64,000 nt of DNA from Prevotella melaninogenica. Lineage in GTDB: Bacteria > Bacteroidota > Bacteroidia > Bacteroidales > Bacteroidaceae. A model generated the notes under the pieces. That model saw only the letters and a list, made by a program, of their open reading frames with translations, was not told the origin of the DNA and ran no database searches. The DNA lies in contig NZ_CP072347.1 in assembly GCF_018127925.1 (NCBI RefSeq), positions 1,383,074-1,447,073 of the forward strand, written 5' to 3'. The translations under genes were made by a program, and so were the position numbers. Shown here one piece after another: positions 36,001-44,153 of the stretch (the first letter of the stretch is position 1; each line of letters begins with the position of its first letter).

Positions 36001-38549
36001 ATAGAATAAACAACATACTGATTCTCATCACTTGAACCCACCTGCATATAGATAGGACCACCATCGCGAGGGAATTGGATTCCACTCAGATAGAACCAGT
36101 CATGTGTCTCAATAACTGGACGCTTATCATCAAAAGAGAAGACGACAAAGTCCTCATCTATCGTATCTGTTCCACAAATAGCATGTAGGCGATAAGCACC
36201 AGAAGACAAACCCTTTATAGCAACATTCTCATTTGCCTTTGCGGTCTTGTAATCGCTATAAACATAATTATTCTGATCCTTCTGCTGTGGTACAATTACA
36301 TACTTCACTGTTCCATCAACAGGAGATCCTGCAGCGTTTAGGTAATAAAACTTAATCGTTTTAAGACTGTCACGCAGATTCTTCTCAGCAATATTGCAAG
36401 AAAGACTTGCCTCCTTTGTTCCTAATGGCAATGAAGTAAAACCGTCATGTGTCTCACCTGCGGCATCAGTCACCGAAGCCTCAACTCTAAAGTTATAGAA
36501 AAGTGAACGATAACCCTTACCAGACTTCAGTTCTTTCTTGGCTTTGTCAGATAAGACAAAAGGCACGGTAACAACAAACTCTCCCTTGTCATCTGTGACA
36601 ACATCTTGTTCATTCACTTCCTCACTACCTTCATAGAAGCGACACCAATAGCTTATATTACGTGTAACGACATAATGCACCTTTGCACCTTGTACAGGTA
36701 CACCAGCAAAACTCTTGGCACAACCAATCAACTTGATAGAATCACCGACAGCATACTTCTCCTTATATTCGTCAAAGTTTACATCAAACGTTGGACGCTT
36801 GTACTCATCTACTTGGAAACGCTTAGATCCTTTTGTTCCAAAATCAGCATAAATAGAGAAGCTACCAGTCAGTCCACTTGATGGAAGATTAAAGTCTGCT
36901 GCAGCAGTACCGAAACGGTCTGTGGTTACTGACTTACGTCCAATCTCCTTATAATTGGCATCTTTCAAAACCATATCAAAGGTTTGTCCGCCTGCAGCCT
37001 TAGTCTTATAGTCTTGCTTTGTGTTCTGATAAGCAATGACAGATGCGTGCACCGTCTGTCCGGGACGATAGATACCTCTATCCGTGAAGACCTGTGTTAC
37101 CATCTTGTCATAGTTCACCTTGTCGTAATCATACGAACCCTCCAGTTGAGTTTCTTCAAAGGCTTTATCCTTATTCGTAAAGACATAGATGTCAGGGGTA
37201 GTTCTTCCCGAATCAAAAACTACCTCTCCATTCTTGTTCGTAACCAGTTTCTTGACGATAGAAGACTTATCATTATAATTTGGATAGGTAGCCTGAACCG
37301 TTGCATTTGCTACTGGTTGCCCATCCACAACATTGACAACAACATACCGTGCTTTCTTCTTTGGCTGTAGTTCGCTCATGACATAGAGGTCACTAACATA
37401 GTAGAAAGCATATTCTGGTGTAAAATTCTTTTTTGGCGTTTCTACCTTAATGAGGTAAACACCCAAAGGTAATGTAGGCATTAAGAAAGAGTCTTTCACC
37501 TCTTCATAATCCTTATGACCAGTAAAAGTACGGGTTATCGTCTGCGTTGTTGCTGGCAACAGACTTGCCTTCAACTTAGCCATGTCGTCCTTATCTCCAA
37601 GACTGAGAGAATGATTACCTGATAGTTTCGTACGCATAATCGTTACGATTACATCTGATACATTGCGCGTATTCAGCTTAACCCAGTTATTCTTCTCCGT
37701 CGAACTAACATTACGCTTATCGAAACTCACTTCAAACATCGGTCTTGTCAGTTCTGCACGAGCATTACGTAATGATGTGATTCTATTCCATGATGCCCAA
37801 CGGACAAGTGCATTATCAATATAGGCTATCTTTTCCTCAACCGGAGTATCTTCTCCCATACAAGCATAACGCTTCAACGCAACTTCTCCACATATCGGTA
37901 AGTCACTATATGCTTGCATGAGTGAGTCGAGCTTTGAAATACTCTCTTTCTCCTCCTTTATTCCCATCAATGCCGTGTAACAAGCAGCCTCACGGTTTCC
38001 AACGCTTTTATAATAGCTATGTAATTTGTCGTAGTTACCTGCCTGCATACCAATAACATGCAATAGGTCACCCTTAAAGATATCATCGTTCTTACCTATC
38101 TTTATCAAAGGCTTAAAGTCGGCTGCTTTCTGACTTGCCAATAGAGAAGGGTTAGCAAGTGCCTTCTTGAAGTATTCGTCAGCATTTCCACTTTCTTCAT
38201 TCCGTCCTATCACGCCCAAGATACAGTTGTAGACAGCCGACAAGACTTCATCCTTCCCTTCTACCATCTTTGCCTTTGCCTTCAATCGCTTTAACTCTAC
38301 CTCAGCAGAGTCGGGTGCAATCTCTGTCTGTAACCTTGATGCTAACAGACTTGCTGCCAAGATTTGCCCATAGGCTTTCTCTTTCTGTGCTTTCTGTTCT
38401 ATCTTCTTTAACAAGCTGATTTGTGTCTTTGGTAAGTCCTTTTGCTCAGCTTGATTTACTTGTTGCCATAAGGCATCGAAGCTCTGTGCTGTTACTGTAA
38501 TTGGCAACAACAGAAATATAATTGATAAAATGATAAGTGGTTTCTTCAT
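33003..38549 (-). CDS. Alpha-2-macroglobulin family protein without thioester
   Basis: 1,848 residues. A signal peptide (MKKPLIILSIIFLLLPITVTAQ) precedes a helical N-terminal part, a series of MG-type beta domains (e.g. FTDRGIYRPGQTVHASV, the A2M_N hallmark), a bait-like loop with KDEEIKQEKDEPKN, and the A2M core (TWRFMGLAHDEDMNNGFLSD, VQPNMPRFVRMGD), then the alpha/alpha-toroid. In thioester proteins the toroid starts with CxEQ; here the aligned place reads LPYVADANEKNAISLVSAYY, so no thioester Cys/Gln is present. It probably traps or binds proteases in the periplasm by another means. It has its own promoter; no penicillin-binding partner is adjacent. Confidence 0.9.
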   Translation of the reverse strand: MKKPLIILSIIFLLLPITVTAQSFDALWQQVNQAEQKDLPKTQISLLKKIEQKAQKEKAYGQILAASLLASRLQTEIAPDSAEVELKRLKAKAKMVEGKDEVLSAVYNCILGVIGRNEESGNADEYFKKALANPSLLASQKAADFKPLIKIGKNDDIFKGDLLHVIGMQAGNYDKLHSYYKSVGNREAACYTALMGIKEEKESISKLDSLMQAYSDLPICGEVALKRYACMGEDTPVEEKIAYIDNALVRWASWNRITSLRNARAELTRPMFEVSFDKRNVSSTEKNNWVKLNTRNVSDVIVTIMRTKLSGNHSLSLGDKDDMAKLKASLLPATTQTITRTFTGHKDYEEVKDSFLMPTLPLGVYLIKVETPKKNFTPEYAFYYVSDLYVMSELQPKKKARYVVVNVVDGQPVANATVQATYPNYNDKSSIVKKLVTNKNGEVVFDSGRTTPDIYVFTNKDKAFEETQLEGSYDYDKVNYDKMVTQVFTDRGIYRPGQTVHASVIAYQNTKQDYKTKAAGGQTFDMVLKDANYKEIGRKSVTTDRFGTAAADFNLPSSGLTGSFSIYADFGTKGSKRFQVDEYKRPTFDVNFDEYKEKYAVGDSIKLIGCAKSFAGVPVQGAKVHYVVTRNISYWCRFYEGSEEVNEQDVVTDDKGEFVVTVPFVLSDKAKKELKSGKGYRSLFYNFRVEASVTDAAGETHDGFTSLPLGTKEASLSCNIAEKNLRDSLKTIKFYYLNAAGSPVDGTVKYVIVPQQKDQNNYVYSDYKTAKANENVAIKGLSSGAYRLHAICGTDTIDEDFVVFSFDDKRPVIETHDWFYLSGIQFPRDGGPIYMQVGSSDENQYVVYSIFSGNKVIETGSFNQSNSIQTCKFVYKEEYGDEIFLNYAWVKNGVLYAHSERIIRPLPDKSLIVKWKTFRNKLIPGQQEEWTVTINRPDGKAANAQLMATLYDKSLDQFLSNSWNLGNFFSLNYTSVNWERPDYSGLGLSWEANIKPFDVELLSFSRFDSRFLEDYDTPDAYIYSAREDRMVSMTRTVKTMALAKESSMNEVVKVGFGPTKETKAKFTAPVVKKDEEIKQEKDEPKNVKPSMRENLNETAFFYPQLQTDGKGNVSIKFTLPESLTTWRFMGLAHDEDMNNGFLSDDIVAQKILMVQPNMPRFVRMGDEAMVSARLFNQSEKDIKAKAKIEILDPATEKVLFTDSKAVVLKAQGSGSATYSLASLLAQNTNKLTADQSLLVVRFTVEGDGFSDGEQHYLSVLQNKEYVTNTYPFTQNEAEVKTINVGKLFPKKSTEQKLTVEYTNNPNWLMIQALPYVADANEKNAISLVSAYYANRLGKQIISTSPSIKQTIEQWKKETGKETSMMSALEKNQELKSLTLDETPWVMDAKNESEQKQQLVRFFDENQLQNKLTSTFSSLKKLQNSDGSFSWWQGMRGSLYMTVAVTKTLARLQNLTSPSPEVTNMINASFRFMDKKVAKCVAEMKRDEKKYNTILFPSDDLCDYLYTNALFYHDRATNDIKYLIDRLTKKPTDLTIYGKANTAVILQQYGKVEKAREYLQSIKEYTVYTEEKGCYFDSKNAYYSWRDYKIPTEVAAIEAIKTITPTDGKTLVEMQRWLLQEKRTQAWDTPLNSVNAIWAFMNNGNWLMQNGEHATLMLDNKPLQTTQPTAGLGYVKATQSVDFHSSEIHDLVISKTSTGTSWGAVYAQFFQASTDISDASSGLKIKREVMVDSVLLKRGKNLKVGDKVRIRLTIIADRDYDFVQVVDKRAACLEPVSQLSGYRWGYYIAPKDYTTNYYFDQMAKGKHVVETEYYIDRAGVYQTGTCTAQCAYAPEYSGRTGAEVIRVDK

Positions 38550-38571
38550 ACTCTCTTTCTTTTATTAATTG

Positions 38572-38603
38572 CAAAGATAATGCTTTTAAAGTAAAAAACG
38601 AAA
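38572..38603 (-). promoter_or_regulatory. Promoter of the alpha-2-macroglobulin gene
   Basis: Minus strand TATCTTTG (38579-38572) fits TAnnTTTG, with TTTCG (38603-38599) about 20 bp upstream as a near -33 box. The ATG at 38549 follows by 22 bp. Confidence 0.6.
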
Positions 38604-38637
38604 GATGAGCTATGTATATTGTATAGGATGAAGGCTA

Positions 38638-39258
38638 CTACCGCACAATATAATTAAACTTATCAAAGTTTGTAAAGCCCATCTCTTCCAACTGTTGTTG
38701 GCTTCGCTGGCGGTCTTCATCTGTGTTATATTCAGGTATCAAGGGTAGACGGATGATTACCTTATCAGCATATCCGTTCGCTGCTAACCATTGAAGATTA
38801 CTAACGACCTGCTTATTCTCTTTACGTCCATACGCTTTGTAGATATCAGGGTTCATGTCCTTTATATCTACATACCACATCTGCACCAACGAGGCAATAG
38901 CTTTGACATTCTCAAGCGGTACGTTGAGCGATGTCTCTATTGTCAACTTCCATTCGGGATTCATGATCTCGGCAAAGGCCTTGATGAAGTCTGAACGTAA
39001 AAGGGGTTCACCACCGCCAAAACAGATACCGCCACCCGTTGCCACAAAGTAAAGATCGTCTATCTCCACCTCACTATACAACTCACCGGGTGTCAGCCTG
39101 CACCATACACCATCAGCCTGCAAGCACTGAGCGTTTAAGCAGTACTCGCAATGCAGCGGACAACCATGAAAGCCTACCAATGTTGTTACGCCTTCGCCAT
39201 CCGTGGTGAGCCTGTGCCGATTAATGGCAATAAACGGTGCTGTTATTTCTGATTGCAT
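38638..39258 (-). CDS. Radical SAM activase-like 4Fe-4S protein
   Basis: 206 residues. The cluster motif CPLHCEYC (CxxxCxxC, about residues 33-40) follows FHG, and a Gly-rich SAM site GGGICFGGGEPLLR lies at about 75-90. This is the layout of pyruvate formate-lyase-activating-type enzymes, which generate a radical from S-adenosylmethionine. No glycyl-radical enzyme is nearby. Its start overlaps the stop of the last tandem paralogue by 16 bp (39243-39258), so translation is coupled and it forms one operon with five Cys-cluster proteins. A role in modifying or servicing them is possible but unproven. Confidence 0.85.
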   Translation of the reverse strand: MQSEITAPFIAINRHRLTTDGEGVTTLVGFHGCPLHCEYCLNAQCLQADGVWCRLTPGELYSEVEIDDLYFVATGGGICFGGGEPLLRSDFIKAFAEIMNPEWKLTIETSLNVPLENVKAIASLVQMWYVDIKDMNPDIYKAYGRKENKQVVSNLQWLAANGYADKVIIRLPLIPEYNTDEDRQRSQQQLEEMGFTNFDKFNYIVR

Positions 39259-39944
39259 TTCTCTTTATGTGATTGAGGAACAGTACTGTCGGCTAATTCT
39301 TTCTCTAAATACTCCCAGTCTATCTCTCCTACTTTGTCAAGAGAAGGATCTAAACGGACCACCATATCATCAGGATTACGAATAGACTTCACTGCTATCA
39401 CCTTATCCTCAAACCCATAAGATGAAAAAACGAGGGTGTCATTACGATTAACCTGCAATACAAATCTTCCATCTTCGCCCAAAGACAGCCTCTTCTTACC
39501 TCCTAATAACATAACATTAACTTCCGAAGCAGCCTTACCAGTAGAAGAGTCGAGCACTCGTCCAATAATAACAATAGCATTCTTCAAATCTGCAGTGAGT
39601 GCTTTTGGTATCACTTCTTGCTTGCCCATAACTGGCGTATCAGTAGAATCCTGAGCTTTATTCTCAACGTTGCAAACTTTGGGAGTGTTCTGACATGATG
39701 TAAGCGGAACCGTAGCAACACAAAGACCAGCAGCCAAACCAGCCACTTTCATGCCCCATCCTTTGCGTTTCCGTTCTCTTAACTGCGTCTCTAAATAGCG
39801 TATCTCCGCTTCACAAGCAGGGCAAGTACCTGCACAATCCCCTTCGTAATGACACTCCTTAGGCTGATAACTGATACCATTGGCATCTGCTATCTGCTGT
39901 CGAATATCCTTTAGTAGCTTACAAGTACTCTTTCCTTTCGTCAT
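39243..39944 (-). CDS. Tandem Cys-cluster/SusC-extension-like protein, copy 5
   Basis: 233 residues. Opens MTKGKSTCKLLKDIRQQIAD, then a Cys cluster C-x5-C-x3-C-x2-C (ECHYEGDCAGTCPACE, about 30-45), a hydrophobic segment (about 68-84) ending PLTSC, which looks like a lipobox, and a carboxypeptidase-like beta domain (about 125-195, IIGRVLDSSTGKAASEVNVM). The end, QSHKEKCNQK, resembles the Lys/Cys tails of the other copies. It is the most divergent copy and lacks a clear TonB-box-like stretch. Last paralogue before the radical SAM gene, 11 bp after copy 4. Function unknown. Confidence 0.8.
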   Translation of the reverse strand: MTKGKSTCKLLKDIRQQIADANGISYQPKECHYEGDCAGTCPACEAEIRYLETQLRERKRKGWGMKVAGLAAGLCVATVPLTSCQNTPKVCNVENKAQDSTDTPVMGKQEVIPKALTADLKNAIVIIGRVLDSSTGKAASEVNVMLLGGKKRLSLGEDGRFVLQVNRNDTLVFSSYGFEDKVIAVKSIRNPDDMVVRLDPSLDKVGEIDWEYLEKELADSTVPQSHKEKCNQK

Positions 39945-39955
39945 AATACTAATCC

Positions 39956-40663
39956 TTACTTACACTTCTTTTTATTCTTCTCCTTATGCGTCCTCGGCTT
40001 ATAAGTCCTATGACCATACACATCATCGTAGTTTGGTAAAACAGATCCAATTCCTCCTACTATCACCGACACATCATAGGCTTCCAGTACAATAACATTA
40101 TCATCTGAACGCAAAAGAGAACTTACACTAACCGTTTTCTGCTTGTAACCAATGAATGAAATAACCAACGAAGTATCTGGTGGTAACTTCAAAGCAAACA
40201 AACCATCTATATTTGTTGCCACACCCTTGTTTGTTCCCTCTATTAAGATAAAAGCTCCTATCAATGGTTCTTTATCATCACTACCAATGACCATTCCACG
40301 TACAACCACAGGTGATGCACAACTTTCAGAAAGGTCTACTACCTTTACAGAATCTTTCTTGGCTGTACGCACAGGAAGATTAGAAGTACTATCGGGCTTA
40401 ACATTTTGCGCAGCAGCAGTCATTGGCATTACCGTAGCACAGATACCTGCAGCAATTCCAGCCACCTTCATACCGAAGCCATTACCCTTACGTGCCTTTA
40501 ACTCACGTTCAAGATAACGTATCTCCTCCTCACAAGCAGGGCAAGTACCTACACAATCCCCCTTGTGATGACACTCCTTAGGCTGATAACTGATACCATT
40601 CGCATCCGCTATCTGCTGCCGAATATCCTTTAGTAGCTTACAAGTACTCTTTCCTTTTACCAT
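39956..40663 (-). CDS. Tandem Cys-cluster/SusC-extension-like protein, copy 4
   Basis: 235 residues. The first about 100 residues are nearly identical to copies 2 and 3: Cys cluster CHHKGDCVGTCPACEEE, charged stretch, hydrophobic segment GMKVAGIAAGICATVMPMTA then AAQ as possible signal-peptidase site. A carboxypeptidase-like regulatory domain (VVRGMVIGSDDKEPLIGAFI, about 118-190) follows. Toward the end, SVIVGGIGSVLPNYDDVYGHR leads into THKEKNKKKCK. Eleven bp separate it from each neighbour. The near identity suggests recent duplication or gene conversion. Confidence 0.8.
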   Translation of the reverse strand: MVKGKSTCKLLKDIRQQIADANGISYQPKECHHKGDCVGTCPACEEEIRYLERELKARKGNGFGMKVAGIAAGICATVMPMTAAAQNVKPDSTSNLPVRTAKKDSVKVVDLSESCASPVVVRGMVIGSDDKEPLIGAFILIEGTNKGVATNIDGLFALKLPPDTSLVISFIGYKQKTVSVSSLLRSDDNVIVLEAYDVSVIVGGIGSVLPNYDDVYGHRTYKPRTHKEKNKKKCK

Positions 40664-40674
40664 AATGCTAATCC

Positions 40675-41388
40675 TTACTTACACTTCTTTTTATTCTTCT
40701 CCTTATGCGATTTCGGTTTATAAGTCCTATGACCATATACGTCATCTTTACTGGTAGGTAGTGTAGCTATTGTTACAATGCCATCTAACATTGCCTCTCT
40801 ATCTTCCTCAAGCACTATAACATTATTATCAGAATGCAAAAGAGAGCTTACATGAACCTTCTTTGTCTTGTATCCGATATATGAAATAACCAACGAAGTG
40901 TCTGGTGGTAACTTCAAAGCAAACTGTCCATCCACGTTTGTTGCAACGCCCTTGTTTGTTCCGTCTATAACAACAGAAGCACCTATCACAGGTTCTTTAT
41001 CTTCTGCGTCTATGACCATTCCACGTACAACCACAGGTGATGCACAACCATCAGAAAGGTCTACTACCTTTACAGGGGCTTTCTTGGTTGTTTGTACAGG
41101 AGGGTTAGCCGTACTATCGGGCTTAACATTTTGCGCAGCAGCAGTCATTGGCATTACCGTAGCACAAATACCTGCATCGATACCAGCTACCTTCATACCG
41201 AAGCCATTACCCTTACGTGCTCTTAATTCACGTTCAAGATAACGTATTTCTTCCTCACAAGCAGGACAAGTACCTGCACAATCCCCCTTGTGGTGACACT
41301 CTTTAGGCTGATAACTGATACCGTTCGCATCCGCTATCTGCTGTCGAATATCCTTTAGTAGCTTACAAGTACTCTTTCCTTTTGCCAT
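40675..41388 (-). CDS. Tandem Cys-cluster/SusC-extension-like protein, copy 3
   Basis: 237 residues. Order: MAKGKSTCKLLKDIRQQIAD; Cys cluster CHHKGDCAGTCPACEEE; hydrophobic helix GMKVAGIDAGICATVMPM with an unusual Asp inside; a Pro/Thr-rich linker; the carboxypeptidase-like domain VVRGMVIDAEDKEPVIGASV to VISYIGYKTKKVHV; then EAMLDGIVTIATLP, which resembles the TonB-box segment that follows the same domain in SusC proteins; and the tail KSHKEKNKKKCK. No plug or barrel follows. It probably spans the inner membrane once, with the Cys cluster in the cytosol; this is inference from charge. Confidence 0.8.
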   Translation of the reverse strand: MAKGKSTCKLLKDIRQQIADANGISYQPKECHHKGDCAGTCPACEEEIRYLERELRARKGNGFGMKVAGIDAGICATVMPMTAAAQNVKPDSTANPPVQTTKKAPVKVVDLSDGCASPVVVRGMVIDAEDKEPVIGASVVIDGTNKGVATNVDGQFALKLPPDTSLVISYIGYKTKKVHVSSLLHSDNNVIVLEEDREAMLDGIVTIATLPTSKDDVYGHRTYKPKSHKEKNKKKCK

Positions 41389-41399
41389 AATACTAATCT

Positions 41400-42134
41400 T
41401 TACTTACACTTCTTTTTATTCTTCTCCTTATGCGACTTAGGCTTATCAGTTCTACGACCACTCACGTTATCTTTATTACCTTTATTTTCATCTTTACAAG
41501 TAGGTAGTGTAGCTATTGTTACAATGCCATCTAACATTGCATCTCTATCTTCCTCAAGCACTATAACATTATTATCAGAATGCAAAAGCGAACTTACATG
41601 AACCTTTTGCTTCTCATATCCTATTAAAGAAATAACCAACGAAGTGTCTGGTGGTAACTTCAAAGCAAACTGTCCATCGATATTTGTTGCAACGCCCTTT
41701 TTTGTTCCGTCTATTACAACAGAAGCACCTATCAATGGTTCTTTATTATCACTGCCTACGACCATTCCACGTACAACCACAGGTGATGCACAACCATCAG
41801 AAAGGTCTACTACTTTTACATCGCCTTTCTTAGCTGTATGTACAGGACGATTAGCCGTACTATCGGGCGTAACAGCTTGCGCAGCAGCGGTCATCGGCAT
41901 TACCGTAGCGCAGATACCTGCTGCAATACCAGCCACCTTCATACCGAAGCCATTACCCTTACGCACCTTTAACTCATGTTCAAGATAACGTATCTCCTCC
42001 TCACAAGCAGGGCAAGTACCTGCACAATCTCCCTTGTGATGACACTCTTTAGGTTGATAGCTGATACCATTCGCATCCGCTATCTGCTGCCGAATATCCT
42101 TCAATAGCTTACAAGTACTCTTCCCTTTTGCCAT
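41400..42134 (-). CDS. Tandem Cys-cluster/SusC-extension-like protein, copy 2
   Basis: 244 residues from the ATG at 42134. A longer in-frame reading from 42221 would overlap copy 1 and lacks family character, so it is rejected. Layout equals copy 3: Cys cluster (about 31-44), membrane segment GMKVAGIAAGICATVMPM, carboxypeptidase-like domain VVRGMVVGSDNKEPLIGASV, TonB-box-like AMLDGIVTIATLP, and the tail KSHKEKNKKKCK. It has an extra Asn/Lys-rich piece (CKDENKGNKDNVSGRRTDK) before the tail. Starts 4 bp after copy 1. Confidence 0.8.
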   Translation of the reverse strand: MAKGKSTCKLLKDIRQQIADANGISYQPKECHHKGDCAGTCPACEEEIRYLEHELKVRKGNGFGMKVAGIAAGICATVMPMTAAAQAVTPDSTANRPVHTAKKGDVKVVDLSDGCASPVVVRGMVVGSDNKEPLIGASVVIDGTKKGVATNIDGQFALKLPPDTSLVISLIGYEKQKVHVSSLLHSDNNVIVLEEDRDAMLDGIVTIATLPTCKDENKGNKDNVSGRRTDKPKSHKEKNKKKCK

Positions 42135-42138
42135 AACT

Positions 42139-42837
42139 TTATTTCTTATTACACTTCTTTTCCTTATGCGATTTCGGTCCTTTCTTCGCCTTATGCTTCC
42201 CGAACATTTTATCGCATCCACCCAAGACTACAATTTCATTCATCATCGCTGAGTCCTCAGTGATATAAATATCATTATTCTTTTTATCTAAGAGTTCTTT
42301 AACTGTCACACTCATTTTATAATAACCAATACCTCTCACCTCCAGTGTATCAGTTAGCAGAGCTTTCACAGCATACTCGCCCTCAATATCGGTGACATCT
42401 CCTTTTTTTGTGTCCTTCAACCCAACAACGGCTCCAATAATAGGCTCCTTTGTCTTTGTATCGAACACCTTCCCACGTAATAGAACAGCATCAGGCTGAC
42501 CATTGGTCAGGTCTACCGCTCTTATAGAATCATTCTTTATCGTCTTAGCCTTAAAGTCAGGACTAATCTTACTCTCTGTTTGTACCATAGCAGCCATTGG
42601 CAATACTGTCACACAGACGCCTGCTGCAATACCAGCCACCTTCATACCTAAACCGCTATGCTGTTTATTCTTTAATTGTTCTTCAAGGTAACGGATTTCT
42701 TTCTCACAGCCAGGACACGTACCTGTACATTCACCCTTATGATGACACTCTTCAGGATGATAGCTTATTCCATTCTCATTTGCTATTTTCTGACGGACAT
42801 CCTTCAATACCTTGCAAATGGCTCTCCCCTTTTCCAT
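42139..42837 (-). CDS. Tandem Cys-cluster/SusC-extension-like protein, copy 1
   Basis: 232 residues; first gene of the operon. Cys residues at 8, 31, 37, 41 and 44 (ECHHKGECTGTCPGCEKE). Hydrophobic segment about 65-83 (GMKVAGIAAGVCVTVLPMAA). Carboxypeptidase-like domain about 117-185 (LLRGKVFDTKTKEPIIGAVV, LEVRGIGYYKMSV). Then DSAMMNEIVVLGG, a good likeness to a SusC TonB box (E-V-V-V-T-G), and the tail SHKEKKCNKK. It is clearly homologous to copies 2-4 but more diverged, so it is likely an older copy. A promoter lies 40 bp upstream. Confidence 0.82.
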   Translation of the reverse strand: MEKGRAICKVLKDVRQKIANENGISYHPEECHHKGECTGTCPGCEKEIRYLEEQLKNKQHSGLGMKVAGIAAGVCVTVLPMAAMVQTESKISPDFKAKTIKNDSIRAVDLTNGQPDAVLLRGKVFDTKTKEPIIGAVVGLKDTKKGDVTDIEGEYAVKALLTDTLEVRGIGYYKMSVTVKELLDKKNNDIYITEDSAMMNEIVVLGGCDKMFGKHKAKKGPKSHKEKKCNKK

Positions 42838-42877
42838 AAATTATTATTTAAGCGTTAGTAAATAAAAGACCTTGCTA

Positions 42878-42907
42878 CAAAAATATAAAAAAAAGAAGAT
42901 AAACAAA
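42878..42907 (-). promoter_or_regulatory. Promoter of the tandem-paralogue operon
   Basis: Minus strand TATTTTTG (42885-42878) as -7 box and TTTG (42907-42904) 18 bp upstream. The start codon of copy 1 is at 42837, 40 bp away. Confidence 0.55.
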
Positions 42908-43340
42908 AACAAACTGACATTTTTGTTATTACATGACGCTAAATTTAATCGTTCACAACAAAATACACACAAAAAATATTAGCTTATCAACAGATGACAA
43001 ACTGTTTACACCGCTTACTTAAAAACACACCTTGTATGTCTACTATTTGTATCTTGCCACAAATAAAATGATAGTTACAAACTTCACCTACCCTATTCAA
43101 GCCTCGTGCGGAGGCTCCGCACATGTGGTGCGAAGGCTTAGCACCATTTGTGCTGAGGGCATATTACCTTATAATATATCACTGAGATACGAGTGATTTA
43201 TCTTCCAACGACTGATTAGAGGTTAAACTCTGATAACTTGGTGATACAATTATCCCCTCTGCAAAACCTTTCATACGGTCGATGCCATTGGTTCTGAGAG
43301 GGGATAGTATCTTTCTTTTGATTTCGTCAAGCAATGTTCT
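42908..43340. repeat. Intergenic stretch with a family-D repeat
   Basis: No gene is seen. 43103-43160 holds a dispersed palindromic element (GTGCGGAGGCTCCGCAC, then GGTGCGAAGGCTTAGCACC); related copies lie at 53591-53650 and 61713-61772. The remainder is A/T-rich. Confidence 0.6.
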
Positions 43341-44153
43341 TTAACTCTCCACAACAGTAAATTTGGAGAAATCTGTCATACGAAGCAGTTCCTCATAAGA
43401 AGTCTTAGGGTTCTTCTTCATATAGTTGTCTACAGCCTCCTCATACCGACTGTGATAGGTTCGCTTTGTCATTATCTGATTGACAATCCATTGTATCTTT
43501 CCAATCTGCAAGTCACGCTCCACTTGCGGACGCGATTCAAAATGCTGTAAAGGATAGATACTCATCAAATAGAATGTCATACAATCTGGAAGGATGTATT
43601 CACGTGACATCTGTTTACGCTGTGTTGGCGAATAGAACTTCGCATACAAAGGATAATTAGGACCGAGATACTTGTCAAGCGAGATACCGATAGTACCATT
43701 ACCCACGACAACACTTTGGTCTAAAGCTGATATCTGTGCATAGACTCTTGGGACTGTAATGTTCGGCAAAGCCTGTTTCAGTCGTCTGAATGCTCCACTA
43801 AACTGATGATCAAGGTCTTCTGTATTGGCAAACTCCGACTCTACATCTGCTATAACAGACTGTAAGGTCGTGTCTTGATAGAACTTCAAGAACTTTGTAT
43901 TGATGTCTGGATCGGTTATCTCACCAATCTTTACGACATCCTCTATCAGTGTACGGGTCTCTATCGGATACTCTGTATTCATCTGCTGAAGGGCAGAGAA
44001 ATCACCCGTTGTCAAGTAACGATATTCCAAACGGTCATAGCGATCTATCTCTAATAACAGTGAATTTTTATTCATGCCATCAGATGAAAGTTTGAACTGA
44101 CAGCCTACACAGGTGAACAGAACAACTAATAATATACAATAGAGATATCTCAC
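43341..44153 (-). CDS. GldB-like lipoprotein
   Basis: 270 residues. Lipoprotein signal MRYLYCILLVVLFTCVGC (lipid Cys 18). The body matches the GldB/HmuF-like peptidase-shaped family: IDRYDRLEYRYLTTGDFSAL, PRVYAQISALDQSVVVGNGTIGISLDKYLG, REYILPDCMTFYLM. GldB was named for gliding motility in Flavobacterium and is essential there; Prevotella members are non-gliding, so it probably serves an envelope or secretion-linked role. It stands alone between A/T-rich gaps. Confidence 0.82.
   Translation of the reverse strand: MRYLYCILLVVLFTCVGCQFKLSSDGMNKNSLLLEIDRYDRLEYRYLTTGDFSALQQMNTEYPIETRTLIEDVVKIGEITDPDINTKFLKFYQDTTLQSVIADVESEFANTEDLDHQFSGAFRRLKQALPNITVPRVYAQISALDQSVVVGNGTIGISLDKYLGPNYPLYAKFYSPTQRKQMSREYILPDCMTFYLMSIYPLQHFESRPQVERDLQIGKIQWIVNQIMTKRTYHSRYEEAVDNYMKKNPKTSYEELLRMTDFSKFTVVES

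Noticed and set aside
38638-39258. Activase of a pyruvate formate-lyase
   Set aside because: Motifs fit the type, but no glycyl-radical enzyme is in the window and the operon partners are unrelated, so the substrate is left open.
39243-42837. TonB energy transducers
   Set aside because: They have a single membrane segment and a beta domain, but the C-terminus lacks the TonB C-terminal fold; the domain matches SusC extensions instead.
39243-42837. CXXX-repeat radical SAM peptide precursors
   Set aside because: The Cys are in one fixed cluster, not repeats, and the proteins are long with a membrane segment.
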